Shown: positions 28,238 to 36,111 of the stretch, one piece after another
Layout of the letters: each line of letters opens with the position of its first letter
How positions within the stretch are numbered: the first letter of the stretch is position 1
Source of the DNA: Actinomycetes bacterium
GTDB taxonomy: Bacteria; Actinomycetota; Actinomycetes; Actinomycetales; Dermatophilaceae
Direction of reading: 5' to 3'
NCBI GenBank assembly: GCA_029552065.1
Contig: JAKPEG010000005.1
Coordinates: forward strand, 1 to 43,984
DNA: 43,984 nt
Notes under the pieces: generated by a model
The model's input: only the letters and a program-made list of their open reading frames with translations
What the model was told of the DNA's origin: nothing
Databases searched by the model: none
Made by a program: the position numbers and the translations under genes

Positions 28238-29899
28238 GTGAACACGGTCTTCGCGCGGTATGCCGCCCGCGAGCGCGCCTTCGACGAGATGTTCGAGGCC
28301 ACCGCGGACGGCGGTGGCGTGCGCGCCCAATATGCGGCGATCCACGAGCGGATGCGCGAGCTCACGGCGGACGAGGTCCGCGCCCGGGCGGACTTCCTGT
28401 CCCGCACCTACGTCGAGCAGGGTGTGACCTTCGACATCGGGGGTGAGGAACGGCCGTTCCCGCTCGACATCGTCCCGCGCATCGTCGACCCCCAGACCTG
28501 GGCACGGGTCGAAGTCGGACTGGCCCAGCGGGTCCGGGCGCTCGAGCGCTTCCTCGACGACGTATACGGGCCCGGCGACTGCTTCCGGGACGACGTCATC
28601 CCGCGGCCGGTGGTCACCAGCTCGCCCCACTTCCACCGGGTCGTGGCCGGACTCGCCCCGCCCGGCGGGGTCCGGGTACACGTGGCCGGCATCGACCTCA
28701 TCCGCGACGCCGACGGTAGCTTCCGGGTGTTGGAGGACAACGTCCGCATCCCCTCCGGCGTGTCCTATGTCATCACCAACCGGCGGGCGCTCACGAGCGC
28801 CCTGCCCGAGGTCTTCGCCGACCACCGGATCCGCCCGGTGCGGGCCTATCCGCAGCACCTGCTCGCCGCGTTGCGGGCCTGCGCCCCCAGCGGGGTCGCC
28901 GATCCCACGGTCGTCGTCCTCACTCCGGGAGTGTTCAACTCCGCCTACTTCGAGCACGCCCTGCTCGCCCGGATGATGGGCGTCCTGCTCGTCGAGGGCC
29001 GCGACCTGGTCTGCCAGGCCGGCCGCGTGATGGTCCGGACCGTCAGCGGGCTGCGACCGGTCCACGTGATCTACCGGCGGGTCGACGACGACTTCCTCGA
29101 CCCGGTCCACTTCCGCGGCGACTCGCTGCTCGGCTGCGCCGGCCTGATCAATGCCGCACGCGCGGGGAACGTGACGATCGCCAATGCCGTGGGCAACGGG
29201 GTCGCCGACGACAAGCTCGTCTACACCTACGTCCCCGACCTCATCCGCTACTACCTCGCCGAGGAGCCGGTGCTGCCCAACGTCGACACCTGGCGGCTGG
29301 CCGAACCGGCCCACCGCGAGGAGGTCCTCGATCGACTCGACGAGCTCGTCCTCAAGCCGGTCGACGGCTCCGGCGGCAAGGGGATCCTCATCGGCCCGGC
29401 CGCCAGCACCGACGAGCTGGCCGTGGCCCGGGAGGCGGTGCTCGCCAACCCGCGTGGGTGGATCGCCCAGCCGGTCGTCCAGCTGTCGACGGTGCCGACG
29501 ATGGCCGGCGGCACGCTGGCTCCCCGGCACGTCGACCTGCGCCCCTTCGCGGTCAACAGCGGCTCGGAGGTGTGGGTGCTCCCCGGTGGCCTCACCCGGG
29601 TCGCGCTCGGCGAGGGGCAGCTCATCGTCAACTCCAGCCAAGGCGGCGGGAGCAAGGACACCTGGGTGCTCGCCGACCCGGCCAACGGCACGGAGATCGA
29701 GCCGCCGCCGACGCCCCGCCCGAAGCCCGTCGACGGCACGGCGACGGTGCACCCGCGGGCGCGCAGCGTCGCCATCGACCACTCGCACCACGCCCAGATC
29801 GAGCAGCAACAGCAGCAGCGCCAGCGGGACCACCGGCCGGACGAGCACTCGGTGCGGCAACCGACCCGCCCCAGCGACGACCGGGAGCCCCCATGTTGA
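28238..29899 (+). CDS. Circularly permuted ATP-grasp protein
   Basis: The 553-residue protein belongs to the circularly permuted ATP-grasp type 2 family (DUF404/DUF407). Typical segments: FDEMF and the MRELTADEVRARADFL helix, PRPVVTSSPHFHRVVAGL, GIDLIRDADGSFRVLEDNVRIPSG broken across two strands, ATP-binding LKPVDGSGGKGILIG, and the closing TRVALGEGQL...SQGGGSKDTWVL. ATP-grasp enzymes activate a carboxylate to make an amide. A low-complexity Gln/His-rich tail (about 510-553) is unusual. GTG at 28238 is the leaderless start. Its stop overlaps the alpha-E ATG by 7 bp. Predicted peptide ligase, substrate unknown. Confidence 0.93.
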   Translation: MNTVFARYAARERAFDEMFEATADGGGVRAQYAAIHERMRELTADEVRARADFLSRTYVEQGVTFDIGGEERPFPLDIVPRIVDPQTWARVEVGLAQRVRALERFLDDVYGPGDCFRDDVIPRPVVTSSPHFHRVVAGLAPPGGVRVHVAGIDLIRDADGSFRVLEDNVRIPSGVSYVITNRRALTSALPEVFADHRIRPVRAYPQHLLAALRACAPSGVADPTVVVLTPGVFNSAYFEHALLARMMGVLLVEGRDLVCQAGRVMVRTVSGLRPVHVIYRRVDDDFLDPVHFRGDSLLGCAGLINAARAGNVTIANAVGNGVADDKLVYTYVPDLIRYYLAEEPVLPNVDTWRLAEPAHREEVLDRLDELVLKPVDGSGGKGILIGPAASTDELAVAREAVLANPRGWIAQPVVQLSTVPTMAGGTLAPRHVDLRPFAVNSGSEVWVLPGGLTRVALGEGQLIVNSSQGGGSKDTWVLADPANGTEIEPPPTPRPKPVDGTATVHPRARSVAIDHSHHAQIEQQQQQRQRDHRPDEHSVRQPTRPSDDREPPC

Positions 29900-30816
29900 G
29901 CCGGATCGCCGAATCGCTCTACTGGATCGGGCGCTACCTCGAGCGGGCCGAGGACACCGCCCGGCTGCTCGACGTGCAGTTGCAGCTCGCGGTCGAGGAC
30001 CCGGTGGTCGACCGTGGGGCAGCCGCCGCGGTGCTGCTCGGGGTGATGGGGGTCGAACACGAGGGGCCCGCAGACGAGGAGACCGTCATGCGCCTGCTGT
30101 GCCACGACCCGGACTCCCCGAGTTCGATCGTCGCGGCGATCACCGGCGCGCGCGAGAGCGCCCGCCGGTCGCGCGAGACGGTCTCGATCGAGATGTGGGA
30201 GGGCATCAACACCACTTGGTATGCCGTGCACCACGGCGAACTCGCCCGGCTGCGGCCCGCGACGGCCTTCCGCTGGGTGCGGGAGCGCTGCGCGGTCATC
30301 ACCGCCACCGCGGACGGCACGATGAGCCACGACCAGGGCTGGCACTTCCTCGTGCTCGGCCGCAGCATCGAGCGGATCGACATGACCGCCCGGCTCGTGG
30401 CCGCCGCGGCCGCCGGCACCTCCCCCACGTCGTGGTCGACCGCGTTGCGCGCCTGCGGGGCCCACCATGCCTACGTCCGCAGCAGCCACGACCAGGACTC
30501 CGAACGCGAGGCCGCCGAGTTCCTCCTGCTCGACCGGCCGTTCCCCCGCTCGATCGTGCACACCCTCGACACGGCGGTCGACGCCCTCGAGCGGCTCGAA
30601 CCGCCGGACCGTCGCGGCGGCCTGGAGAGCGAGGCCACCCGGCTGCTCGGCCGGGCCCGGGCCGAGCTGGAATACCGCACGACAGGAGACATCCTGATCG
30701 ATCTGCCCGCGCGGATGGCCGACCTGCAACTCACCTGCGGACGAGCCAATCTCGCGCTTTCCCGTCGCTTCTTCGAGGGTGCGGTCGCGGCCGAATGGCA
30801 CGGAGGACTGCGATGA
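29893..30816 (+). CDS. Alpha-E domain protein (DUF403)
   Basis: The 307-residue all-helical protein starts with the family signature MLSRIAESLYWIGRYLERAEDTARLLDV (positions 1-28) and repeats the pattern later as HFLVLGRSIERIDMTARLV near 160-178. Alpha-E proteins always occur with circularly permuted ATP-grasp proteins, either fused or adjacent, and usually with a transglutaminase. Their role is unknown. Both ends overlap neighbours (7 bp with the ATP-grasp stop, ATGA with the transglutaminase), so the three subunits are probably made in fixed ratio. Confidence 0.95.
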   Translation: MLSRIAESLYWIGRYLERAEDTARLLDVQLQLAVEDPVVDRGAAAAVLLGVMGVEHEGPADEETVMRLLCHDPDSPSSIVAAITGARESARRSRETVSIEMWEGINTTWYAVHHGELARLRPATAFRWVRERCAVITATADGTMSHDQGWHFLVLGRSIERIDMTARLVAAAAAGTSPTSWSTALRACGAHHAYVRSSHDQDSEREAAEFLLLDRPFPRSIVHTLDTAVDALERLEPPDRRGGLESEATRLLGRARAELEYRTTGDILIDLPARMADLQLTCGRANLALSRRFFEGAVAAEWHGGLR

Positions 30817-31658
30817 GCGCGAGCATCCGGGTCGTCCACCGGACCGGCTTCACCTATGCCGGTGGCGCGACGGCCTCGTTCAACGAGATCCGTATGGTGC
30901 CCCGGTCCAGTCACGAGCAGCAGGTGCTGCACAGCCGGATCGACATCACCCCGGTCCCGTGGACCTACACCTACACCGACTACTGGGGCACCTCGGTGAC
31001 GGCCTTCGAGGTCTTCGAGCGGCACGAGTCGCTGCAGGTGGTGGCCACGAGCACGGTCGACGTGGCACGGCATACCGCGCCCGAGCCGCGTCTGGGCTGG
31101 GCCGACCTCACCACCCGCAAGGTGACCGACACCCACTGCGAGATGCTCGAGGTGACCGATCGGGTCGCTCCGCCGCCGGACCTGCTCGTGACGGTCCAGC
31201 GGCTACGCGGGGAGTGCGCGAACCCACGCGAGTTCGCGCTCGCGGTCGTCGACCTCGTCCACGCGCAGGTGCAGTACGTCTTCGGCGCCACCGGCGTCCA
31301 CTCGCAGGCCGGCCAGGCGTGGCGGCAACGCTCGGGGGTGTGTCAGGACATGGCGCATCTCGTGCTCGGCGCGCTGCGCTCGGTGGGGATCCCGGCCCGC
31401 TACATGTCGGGCTACCTCATGCCCAAACGCGCGAGCGAGCCCGGTGTCGCCTATGCGGGCGAGTCGCACGCCTGGGTGCAGTTCTGGGACGACGGCTGGG
31501 TCGGCGCCGACCCGACGAACAACGTCCTGCCCGGCGACCTGCACGTCGAGGTGGCGGTCGGCCGGGACTACCAGGACGTGTCCCCGCTGCGTGGGATCTT
31601 CACCGGCAGCCGGACCTCGGACATGTTCGTCTCGGTGGAGATGACCCGCCTGTCCTGA
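30813..31658 (+). CDS. Transglutaminase-like cysteine protease
   Basis: The 281-residue protein has an N-terminal beta region characteristic of bacterial transglutaminase-like proteins (IRVVHRTGFTYAGGATASFNEIRM split over two strands) and a catalytic core with C177 (RSGVCQDMAHL), H219 (GESHAWVQFW) and D233 (GADPTNN). The triad is complete, so it is likely an active peptidase or amidase. There is no signal peptide, so the substrate is cytosolic. In the ATP-grasp/alpha-E context it is proposed to cut or process the amide made by the ligase. ATG at 30813 overlaps the alpha-E stop. Confidence 0.93.
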   Translation: MSASIRVVHRTGFTYAGGATASFNEIRMVPRSSHEQQVLHSRIDITPVPWTYTYTDYWGTSVTAFEVFERHESLQVVATSTVDVARHTAPEPRLGWADLTTRKVTDTHCEMLEVTDRVAPPPDLLVTVQRLRGECANPREFALAVVDLVHAQVQYVFGATGVHSQAGQAWRQRSGVCQDMAHLVLGALRSVGIPARYMSGYLMPKRASEPGVAYAGESHAWVQFWDDGWVGADPTNNVLPGDLHVEVAVGRDYQDVSPLRGIFTGSRTSDMFVSVEMTRLS

Positions 31659-31675
31659 CCGTCGGGCCCATCCGC

Positions 31676-31720
31676 TTGCGTCTTCACCCTTGCGCGACGT
31701 ACATTTTTCTGTACAGGAGG
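31676..31720 (+). promoter_or_regulatory. yefM-yoeB promoter, operator and RBS
   Basis: TTGCGT at 31676-31681 and TACATT at 31700-31705 (18-bp spacing) form a plausible promoter. GTACA-N6-TGTAC at 31699-31714 is a palindrome over the -10, and its right half is the TGTACA hexamer known as the core of E. coli YefM operators. AGGAGG at 31715-31720 sits 7 nt before GTG 31728. This is consistent with autorepression by the antitoxin. Confidence 0.65.
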
Positions 31721-31727
31721 TCAGATC

Positions 31728-31985
31728 GTGAAGACGATGAGTTACACCGAGTCCCGCGCCCGCTATGCCGAGGTGCTGGACAGCGTGACCGACGACCGCG
31801 AGGAGGTCGTCATCACCCGCGCCGGGCACGAGCCGGTCGTCATCGTCTCGCTCGAGGACTACGAGTCCCTCAAGGAGACGGCATACCTCATGCGCTCCCC
31901 GGCCAACGCCCGACGGCTGCTCGACGCGATGGAGCGCCTCGAGGCCGGCCGAGGCGTCGCCCGCGAGTTGCCCGACGCCGACTGA
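31728..31985 (+). CDS. yefM: Type II antitoxin, Phd/YefM family
   Basis: The 85-residue antitoxin has the Phd/YefM fold: YTESRARYAEVLDSVTDD at the N-terminus (DNA-binding dimer), EVVITRAGHEPVVIVSLEDYESLKET across the central strands, and an acidic C-terminal tail that neutralises the toxin. The start is GTG at 31728 with AGGAGG 7 nt upstream; ATG at 31737 is possible. The toxin gene follows after one base. It should repress its own promoter through the TGTACA operator together with the toxin. Confidence 0.94.
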   Translation: MKTMSYTESRARYAEVLDSVTDDREEVVITRAGHEPVVIVSLEDYESLKETAYLMRSPANARRLLDAMERLEAGRGVARELPDAD

Positions 31986-31986
31986 C

Positions 31987-32244
31987 GTGCTGCTGGTCTG
32001 GGACGAGAACGCCTGGGAGGACTACCTCTGGTGGCAGGCCCAGGATCGGAAGGTGCTCAAGCGGATCAACACCCTGCTGGCCGACATCGCGCGCAACGGC
32101 AACGAGGGCATCGGCAAGCCGGAGGCGTTGCGGCACGACTTCGCCGGCTACTGGTCCCGCCGGATCACCGACGAGCACCGGCTCGTCTACAAGATCGCCG
32201 GCGACGACATCCGCATCGCCGCGTGCAGGTATCACTACGGCTGA
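31987..32244 (+). CDS. yoeB: YoeB-type mRNA interferase toxin
   Basis: The 85-residue RelE-superfamily RNase cuts mRNA in the ribosomal A site. The residues that define YoeB activity are all present and at the same numbers as in E. coli: E46, R65, H83 and Y84 (ending RYHYG). WEDYLWWQAQDRKVLKRIN matches the YoeB N-terminal helix. GTG at 31987 follows the antitoxin TGA by one base, so translation is coupled. The toxin appears intact. Confidence 0.95.
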   Translation: MLLVWDENAWEDYLWWQAQDRKVLKRINTLLADIARNGNEGIGKPEALRHDFAGYWSRRITDEHRLVYKIAGDDIRIAACRYHYG

Positions 32245-32274
32245 CCCGACCGCGATGCTCGGCCCGCCGGTTGC

Positions 32275-32315
32275 GGACATGGGCCGGTGAAACACCCTGA
32301 GAGCGGCCCATATCC
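32275..32315. terminator. Hairpin between toxin gene and YqfO-like gene
   Basis: GGACATGGGCCG at 32275-32286 pairs with CGGCCCATATCC at 32304-32315 with one mismatch and a 17-nt loop. It lies between two convergent transcripts and may stop both. The rest of the 109-bp gap holds nothing recognisable. Confidence 0.5.
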
Positions 32316-32353
32316 GACACCTGGAGGCGCGCGGCCTCGACGGTGCCCGCCGG

Positions 32354-32680
32354 TCAGTCGACCTCTGCCACCGCGAGGACGTGGAAGGCGGGCTCCTCGT
32401 AGGGATGGGCGGCCCGCAAGGCCGCGACGACCTCGGCCCGCAACGCCCGCGGCAGGACGACCTCGATCCGATCCTCGGCGACCCGCTCGAGCCGGCCGAC
32501 CTGACCGACCGCCGGAGAGGCGCCGGCCAACGGCCGGAACTGCCCGGTCCCCGAGGTCACCCAGGCGCACTCGCGATAGTCGCCGACCGCTCCCGCCCCG
32601 GCGGCGAAGAGCGCAGCGAGCACGGCCCGCGACGAATCGACCGGCACATAGGCGACGAGGACGTCGAGCGGCTCGCTCAC
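32354..32680 (-). CDS. Stand-alone YqfO/NIF3 insert-like domain protein
   Basis: The 108-residue protein matches the PII/CutA-like domain that is inserted in NIF3-family YqfO proteins: [42 protein letters not shown], then [30 protein letters not shown]. Here it occurs without the metal-binding NIF3 halves. The start is GTG at 32680, overlapping the enoyl-CoA hydratase stop as GTGA, so it is the last gene of a three-gene operon. Function unknown; a small-molecule or metal sensor is a guess. Confidence 0.82.
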   Translation of the reverse strand: MSEPLDVLVAYVPVDSSRAVLAALFAAGAGAVGDYRECAWVTSGTGQFRPLAGASPAVGQVGRLERVAEDRIEVVLPRALRAEVVAALRAAHPYEEPAFHVLAVAEVD

Positions 32681-33456
32681 TTGCCCTCGAAGACGGCCTT
32701 CCCGGGACCCTGCTCGACGAACGAGGTCATCCCGATCGTCCGGTCCTGCGTGGCGAAGAGGCCGGTGAAGACCGACTTCTCGATCGCCAGGCCGGTGTCG
32801 AGGTCGACCTCGATGCCCCGGTCGATGGCCTCCTTGGCGGCCTTGAGCGCGAACCGCGGGCCGCCGACGAAGGAACCCATCCACGCGCGCGCGGCGGCGT
32901 AGACCTGGTCGTCGGGGACCACCCGGTCGACCAGGCCGATGGCGAGGGCCTCGGCCGCGTCGATGAAGCGCCCGGAGAAGACGAGGTCCTTGGCCTTGGC
33001 CGGCCCGACCAGCCGGGTGAGCCGCTGGGTGCCGCCGGCCCCGGGGATGATCCCCAGGAGGATCTCGGGCTGGCCGAGCTTGGCCGACTCCCCCGCGATC
33101 CGGAAGTCGCAGCACATCGCGAGCTCGCAGCCGCCACCGAGCGCGAACCCGGTGATCGCCGCTACCGACGGCTTGGGGATGCGGGCGAGCGTCGTCGTGA
33201 AGGAGTGCAGCCCCTCGACCGCCACCGCCATGTCGGTGTAGGCCATCGGCTGCATCTCCTTGATGTCGGCGCCGGCCGCGAAGACCCGCTCGCCGCCGTA
33301 GACGATCACCGCGGCGACGTCGTCGCGCACGGAGGCCTCGCGCGCACACTCCTCGATCTCGTGCTGCACCTGGAGATTGAGCGCGTTCATCTTCGGTCGG
33401 TCCAACCGGATCGTGCCGATGCCGCCGTCCACCTCGAGCCGGACGAATTCACCCAT
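32677..33456 (-). CDS. Enoyl-CoA hydratase/isomerase
   Basis: The 259-residue crotonase hydrates 2-enoyl-CoA thioesters. Oxyanion-hole segments are AAGADIKEM at 60-68 and [10 protein letters not shown] at 105-114. Both catalytic glutamates of true hydratases are present, E111 and E131 (in [19 protein letters not shown]). The sequence resembles actinobacterial EchA proteins used in fatty-acid beta-oxidation. ATG at 33456 overlaps the YbjN-like stop (ATGA) and its stop overlaps the YqfO-like start. Confidence 0.95.
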   Translation of the reverse strand: MGEFVRLEVDGGIGTIRLDRPKMNALNLQVQHEIEECAREASVRDDVAAVIVYGGERVFAAGADIKEMQPMAYTDMAVAVEGLHSFTTTLARIPKPSVAAITGFALGGGCELAMCCDFRIAGESAKLGQPEILLGIIPGAGGTQRLTRLVGPAKAKDLVFSGRFIDAAEALAIGLVDRVVPDDQVYAAARAWMGSFVGGPRFALKAAKEAIDRGIEVDLDTGLAIEKSVFTGLFATQDRTIGMTSFVEQGPGKAVFEGK

Positions 33457-33926
33457 CACTGACCTCCGTCCTCGGGCGCCTCGTGGCGCCCCTGGTCCCA
33501 GGATCCGTAGAACGCCCCGACGACCTGGACGACCAGGTCGACCGACAGCTGGAAGAGCGCCGAGAGGTCGACCCCCGGCAGCACGACATGCTCGCAGGTG
33601 GCGATGAGGTTGCCCCCGGCGATGCCTACCTTGGCGACGTTGAGCTGGAGGGTGAAGTCGTTGCATCGCTCCAACCGGGCGAGTGCATCGTCGGGCACGG
33701 GTGCGCCGAGCTGCCACTGGCCGAAGACCCGCATGACCGGCACTTCGCCGTCGAAGCAGCGGACGAAGAGCTGCTGCGGTGGATCCCCCACCGTGAAGGC
33801 GACGTCCCCGTCCGAGTCGATCGAGGGGAGGATGCCCAGGTCCTCGCAGACGTCGAGCACGCGACCGCGCAGCGGGTGCTCGTCGGGGGGTGGCGGGAAG
33901 TTCGGCAGCGCCGTCGGATCCGTCAT
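33456..33926 (-). CDS. YbjN domain-containing protein
   Basis: The 156-residue protein has the YbjN fold, related to type III secretion chaperones: VLDVCEDLGI, AFTVGDPPQQLFVRCF, LERCNDFTLQLNVAKVGIAGG and DLSALFQLSVDLVVQVVGAFY. Functions are not settled; several members affect motility or stress in enterobacteria. ATG at 33926 is chosen because TACGGT ends six bases upstream, the leaderless geometry of this window. It heads the operon with the enoyl-CoA hydratase and is divergent from glgX. Confidence 0.85.
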   Translation of the reverse strand: MTDPTALPNFPPPPDEHPLRGRVLDVCEDLGILPSIDSDGDVAFTVGDPPQQLFVRCFDGEVPVMRVFGQWQLGAPVPDDALARLERCNDFTLQLNVAKVGIAGGNLIATCEHVVLPGVDLSALFQLSVDLVVQVVGAFYGSWDQGRHEAPEDGGQ

Positions 33927-33932
33927 GCCCCC

Positions 33933-33953
33933 ACCGTAGTGTCCCCCTAGGCT
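33933..33953. promoter_or_regulatory. Divergent leaderless -10 boxes, ybjN-like and glgX
   Basis: TACGGT on the minus strand (33933-33938) sits six bases before the ybjN-like ATG. TAGGCT on the plus strand (33948-33953) sits seven bases before the glgX ATG at 33961. The start codons are only 34 bp apart, so the two polymerases must compete. Confidence 0.5.
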
Positions 33954-33960
33954 GGGGGGC

Positions 33961-36105
33961 ATGTCGGCACGGTCTCTCCCCTCCCGGGACTACCCGCCCG
34001 CGCCGGGAGTCACCCTCGTCGAGGGCGGCGCCGAGGTCTGCGTCTACGCCGGCCGGGCCGACTCGGTTCAGCTGTGCCTCTTCGACCAAGGCGACCGCAG
34101 GGGCGAGTCGGAGCGTCGCATCGCACTGCCCGAACGGCTGTTCGGGCACTGGTTCGGCTTCGTCCCCGGTCTGGGCCACGGCCAGCGCTACGGCCTGCGG
34201 GCACACGGGCCCTGGGCTCCGCACGACGGGCTGCGATACAACCCGCACAAGCTCCTGCTCGACCCCTATGCCCGGGCGGTCGAAGGCGAGCTCACCTGGT
34301 CGCCGGCCGTCTTCGGGCACCGCGCCGGGCCCGACCTGCGCCCGGAGGACCTCTACCGCGCCGACGAACGCGACTCCGCGGCATACGTCCCGCGTGGGGT
34401 GATCGTGCGTGACGACTTCGACTGGGGTGACGACCGTCCGCCCGCACACGCGATGTCGGCCTCGGTCGTCTACGAGACCCACGTGCGCAACCTCACGATG
34501 CGCCTGCCGCAGGTCCCCGATCATCTGCGCGGCACCTATGCCGGTCTCGCCCACCCGGTGACCATCGACTACCTGAGCCGGCTGGGGGTCACCGCCGTCG
34601 AGCTGCTGCCCGTCCACTCCTTCGTCACCGAGCCCGAGGTGTGGCGCCGCGGCCTCACCAACCACTGGGGCTACAACACCCTCGGCTTCTTCGCCCCCCA
34701 TGCCCGGTATGCCGCCGCGCGCGACCCGCAGGGGGTCCTCGACGAGTTCAAGGGCATGGTGAAGCTCCTGCATGCGGCAGGGATCGAGGTCATCCTCGAC
34801 GTCGTCTACAACCACACGGCCGAGCAGTCGGCGCGCGGGGCCACGCTGTCCTGGCGCGGGCTGGACAACCGGTCCTACTACCGGCTCGACGGCCGCGGCG
34901 ACGACATCGACGTCACCGGCTGCGGCAACACCCTCGACGTGCGCCATCCGGTGGTCGTCCGGCTCGTCCTCGACTCGCTGCGCCGCTGGGTGGAGGACTT
35001 CCACGTCGACGGATTCCGCTTCGACCTCGCGGTCGCCCTCGGGCGGGGCAAGAACGACGAATTCGACCCCGACCACCCGCTCCTGCTCGCGATGCGCACC
35101 GACCCGGTCCTGTCCCGGGTGAAGAACATCGCCGAGCCGTGGGACCTGGGCATCCAGGGCTGGCGCACCGGTCAGTTCCCGCCCGGCTTCAGCGAATGGA
35201 ACGACCGCTTCCGTGACCGGATCCGCTCGTTCTGGCTCACCGACCTCGCCCGCAGCCTGGCCGGTCAGCCCGGCCACGGCGTGCAGGACCTCGCGACCCG
35301 GCTGGCCGGATCGGCCGACCTGTTCCACCACGACGACCGCGGGCCGATCGCCTCGATCAACTTCGTCGCGGCCCATGACGGGTTCACGATCGCCGACCTC
35401 ACGGCATACAACCACAAGCACAACGAGGCCAACCACGAGGACAATCGGGACGGCTCCGACAACAACAACTCGTGGAACCACGGCATCGAGGGACAGATCG
35501 ACGACGGCGTCTCGATGCTCCGGCACCGCTCGATGCGCAACCTGCTCGGCACCCTCCTGCTCGCCACCGGCGTGCCGATGATCAACGGCGGCGACGAGTT
35601 CGGCCGCACCCAGCAGGGCAACAACAACGCCTTCTGCCACGACGACGAACTCAGTTGGTACGACTGGGAGTTCAAGCCCTGGCAGGAGGACCTGCTCGCC
35701 ACGACCCGGTTCCTCGTCGGGTTGCGCCGCACTCACCCCGTGCTGCGCAGGCGGATGCACTTCAGTGGCGGCCCGGTCCACCTCGACGGGTCCAAGGACC
35801 TCGAGTGGTTCGACGCGACCGGTCGACCGATGACCGTCGAGCGGTGGACCGACGAACGCGGCCACGTCCTGCAGATGTTCCTCAACGGTGCCGTGAGCGG
35901 CGACAGCTCGCTTCTGCTCGTCTTCCACGGCGGTGCCCACGAGGACCCGGTGACCCTCGGGCGGGGACCGGGCGTCACGGCATACCGGCTGCTGTGGGAC
36001 AGCGCATGGGACCGCCCGCCGGCGCAGCCGCCGACGGTGGACCTGGACGAGCCGACGACCCTGCTGCCCTCGTCGCTGCGGGTCTACGAGGCCGTCACCG
36101 GCTGA
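33961..36105 (+). CDS. glgX: Glycogen debranching enzyme GlgX
   Basis: The 714-residue GH13 enzyme cuts alpha-1,6 branches left by glycogen phosphorylase. An N-terminal CBM48-like domain (about 10-150) precedes the barrel. Visible motifs: DVVYNHTAE, GFRFDLA with the nucleophile D355, IAEPWD with the acid E392, and AAHDGFT with D473. LGRGKNDEFDPDHPLL is typical of GlgX. It converges with glgP with only 6 bp between stops. The leaderless start fits TAGGCT seven bases upstream. Confidence 0.96.
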   Translation: MSARSLPSRDYPPAPGVTLVEGGAEVCVYAGRADSVQLCLFDQGDRRGESERRIALPERLFGHWFGFVPGLGHGQRYGLRAHGPWAPHDGLRYNPHKLLLDPYARAVEGELTWSPAVFGHRAGPDLRPEDLYRADERDSAAYVPRGVIVRDDFDWGDDRPPAHAMSASVVYETHVRNLTMRLPQVPDHLRGTYAGLAHPVTIDYLSRLGVTAVELLPVHSFVTEPEVWRRGLTNHWGYNTLGFFAPHARYAAARDPQGVLDEFKGMVKLLHAAGIEVILDVVYNHTAEQSARGATLSWRGLDNRSYYRLDGRGDDIDVTGCGNTLDVRHPVVVRLVLDSLRRWVEDFHVDGFRFDLAVALGRGKNDEFDPDHPLLLAMRTDPVLSRVKNIAEPWDLGIQGWRTGQFPPGFSEWNDRFRDRIRSFWLTDLARSLAGQPGHGVQDLATRLAGSADLFHHDDRGPIASINFVAAHDGFTIADLTAYNHKHNEANHEDNRDGSDNNNSWNHGIEGQIDDGVSMLRHRSMRNLLGTLLLATGVPMINGGDEFGRTQQGNNNAFCHDDELSWYDWEFKPWQEDLLATTRFLVGLRRTHPVLRRRMHFSGGPVHLDGSKDLEWFDATGRPMTVERWTDERGHVLQMFLNGAVSGDSSLLLVFHGGAHEDPVTLGRGPGVTAYRLLWDSAWDRPPAQPPTVDLDEPTTLLPSSLRVYEAVTG

Positions 36106-36111
36106 GCCCGG

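Noticed and set aside
32677-35940. 1087-codon minus-strand frame covering glgX
   Set aside because: Its only meaningful part is the C-terminal enoyl-CoA hydratase in the same frame; the rest is antisense to glgX.
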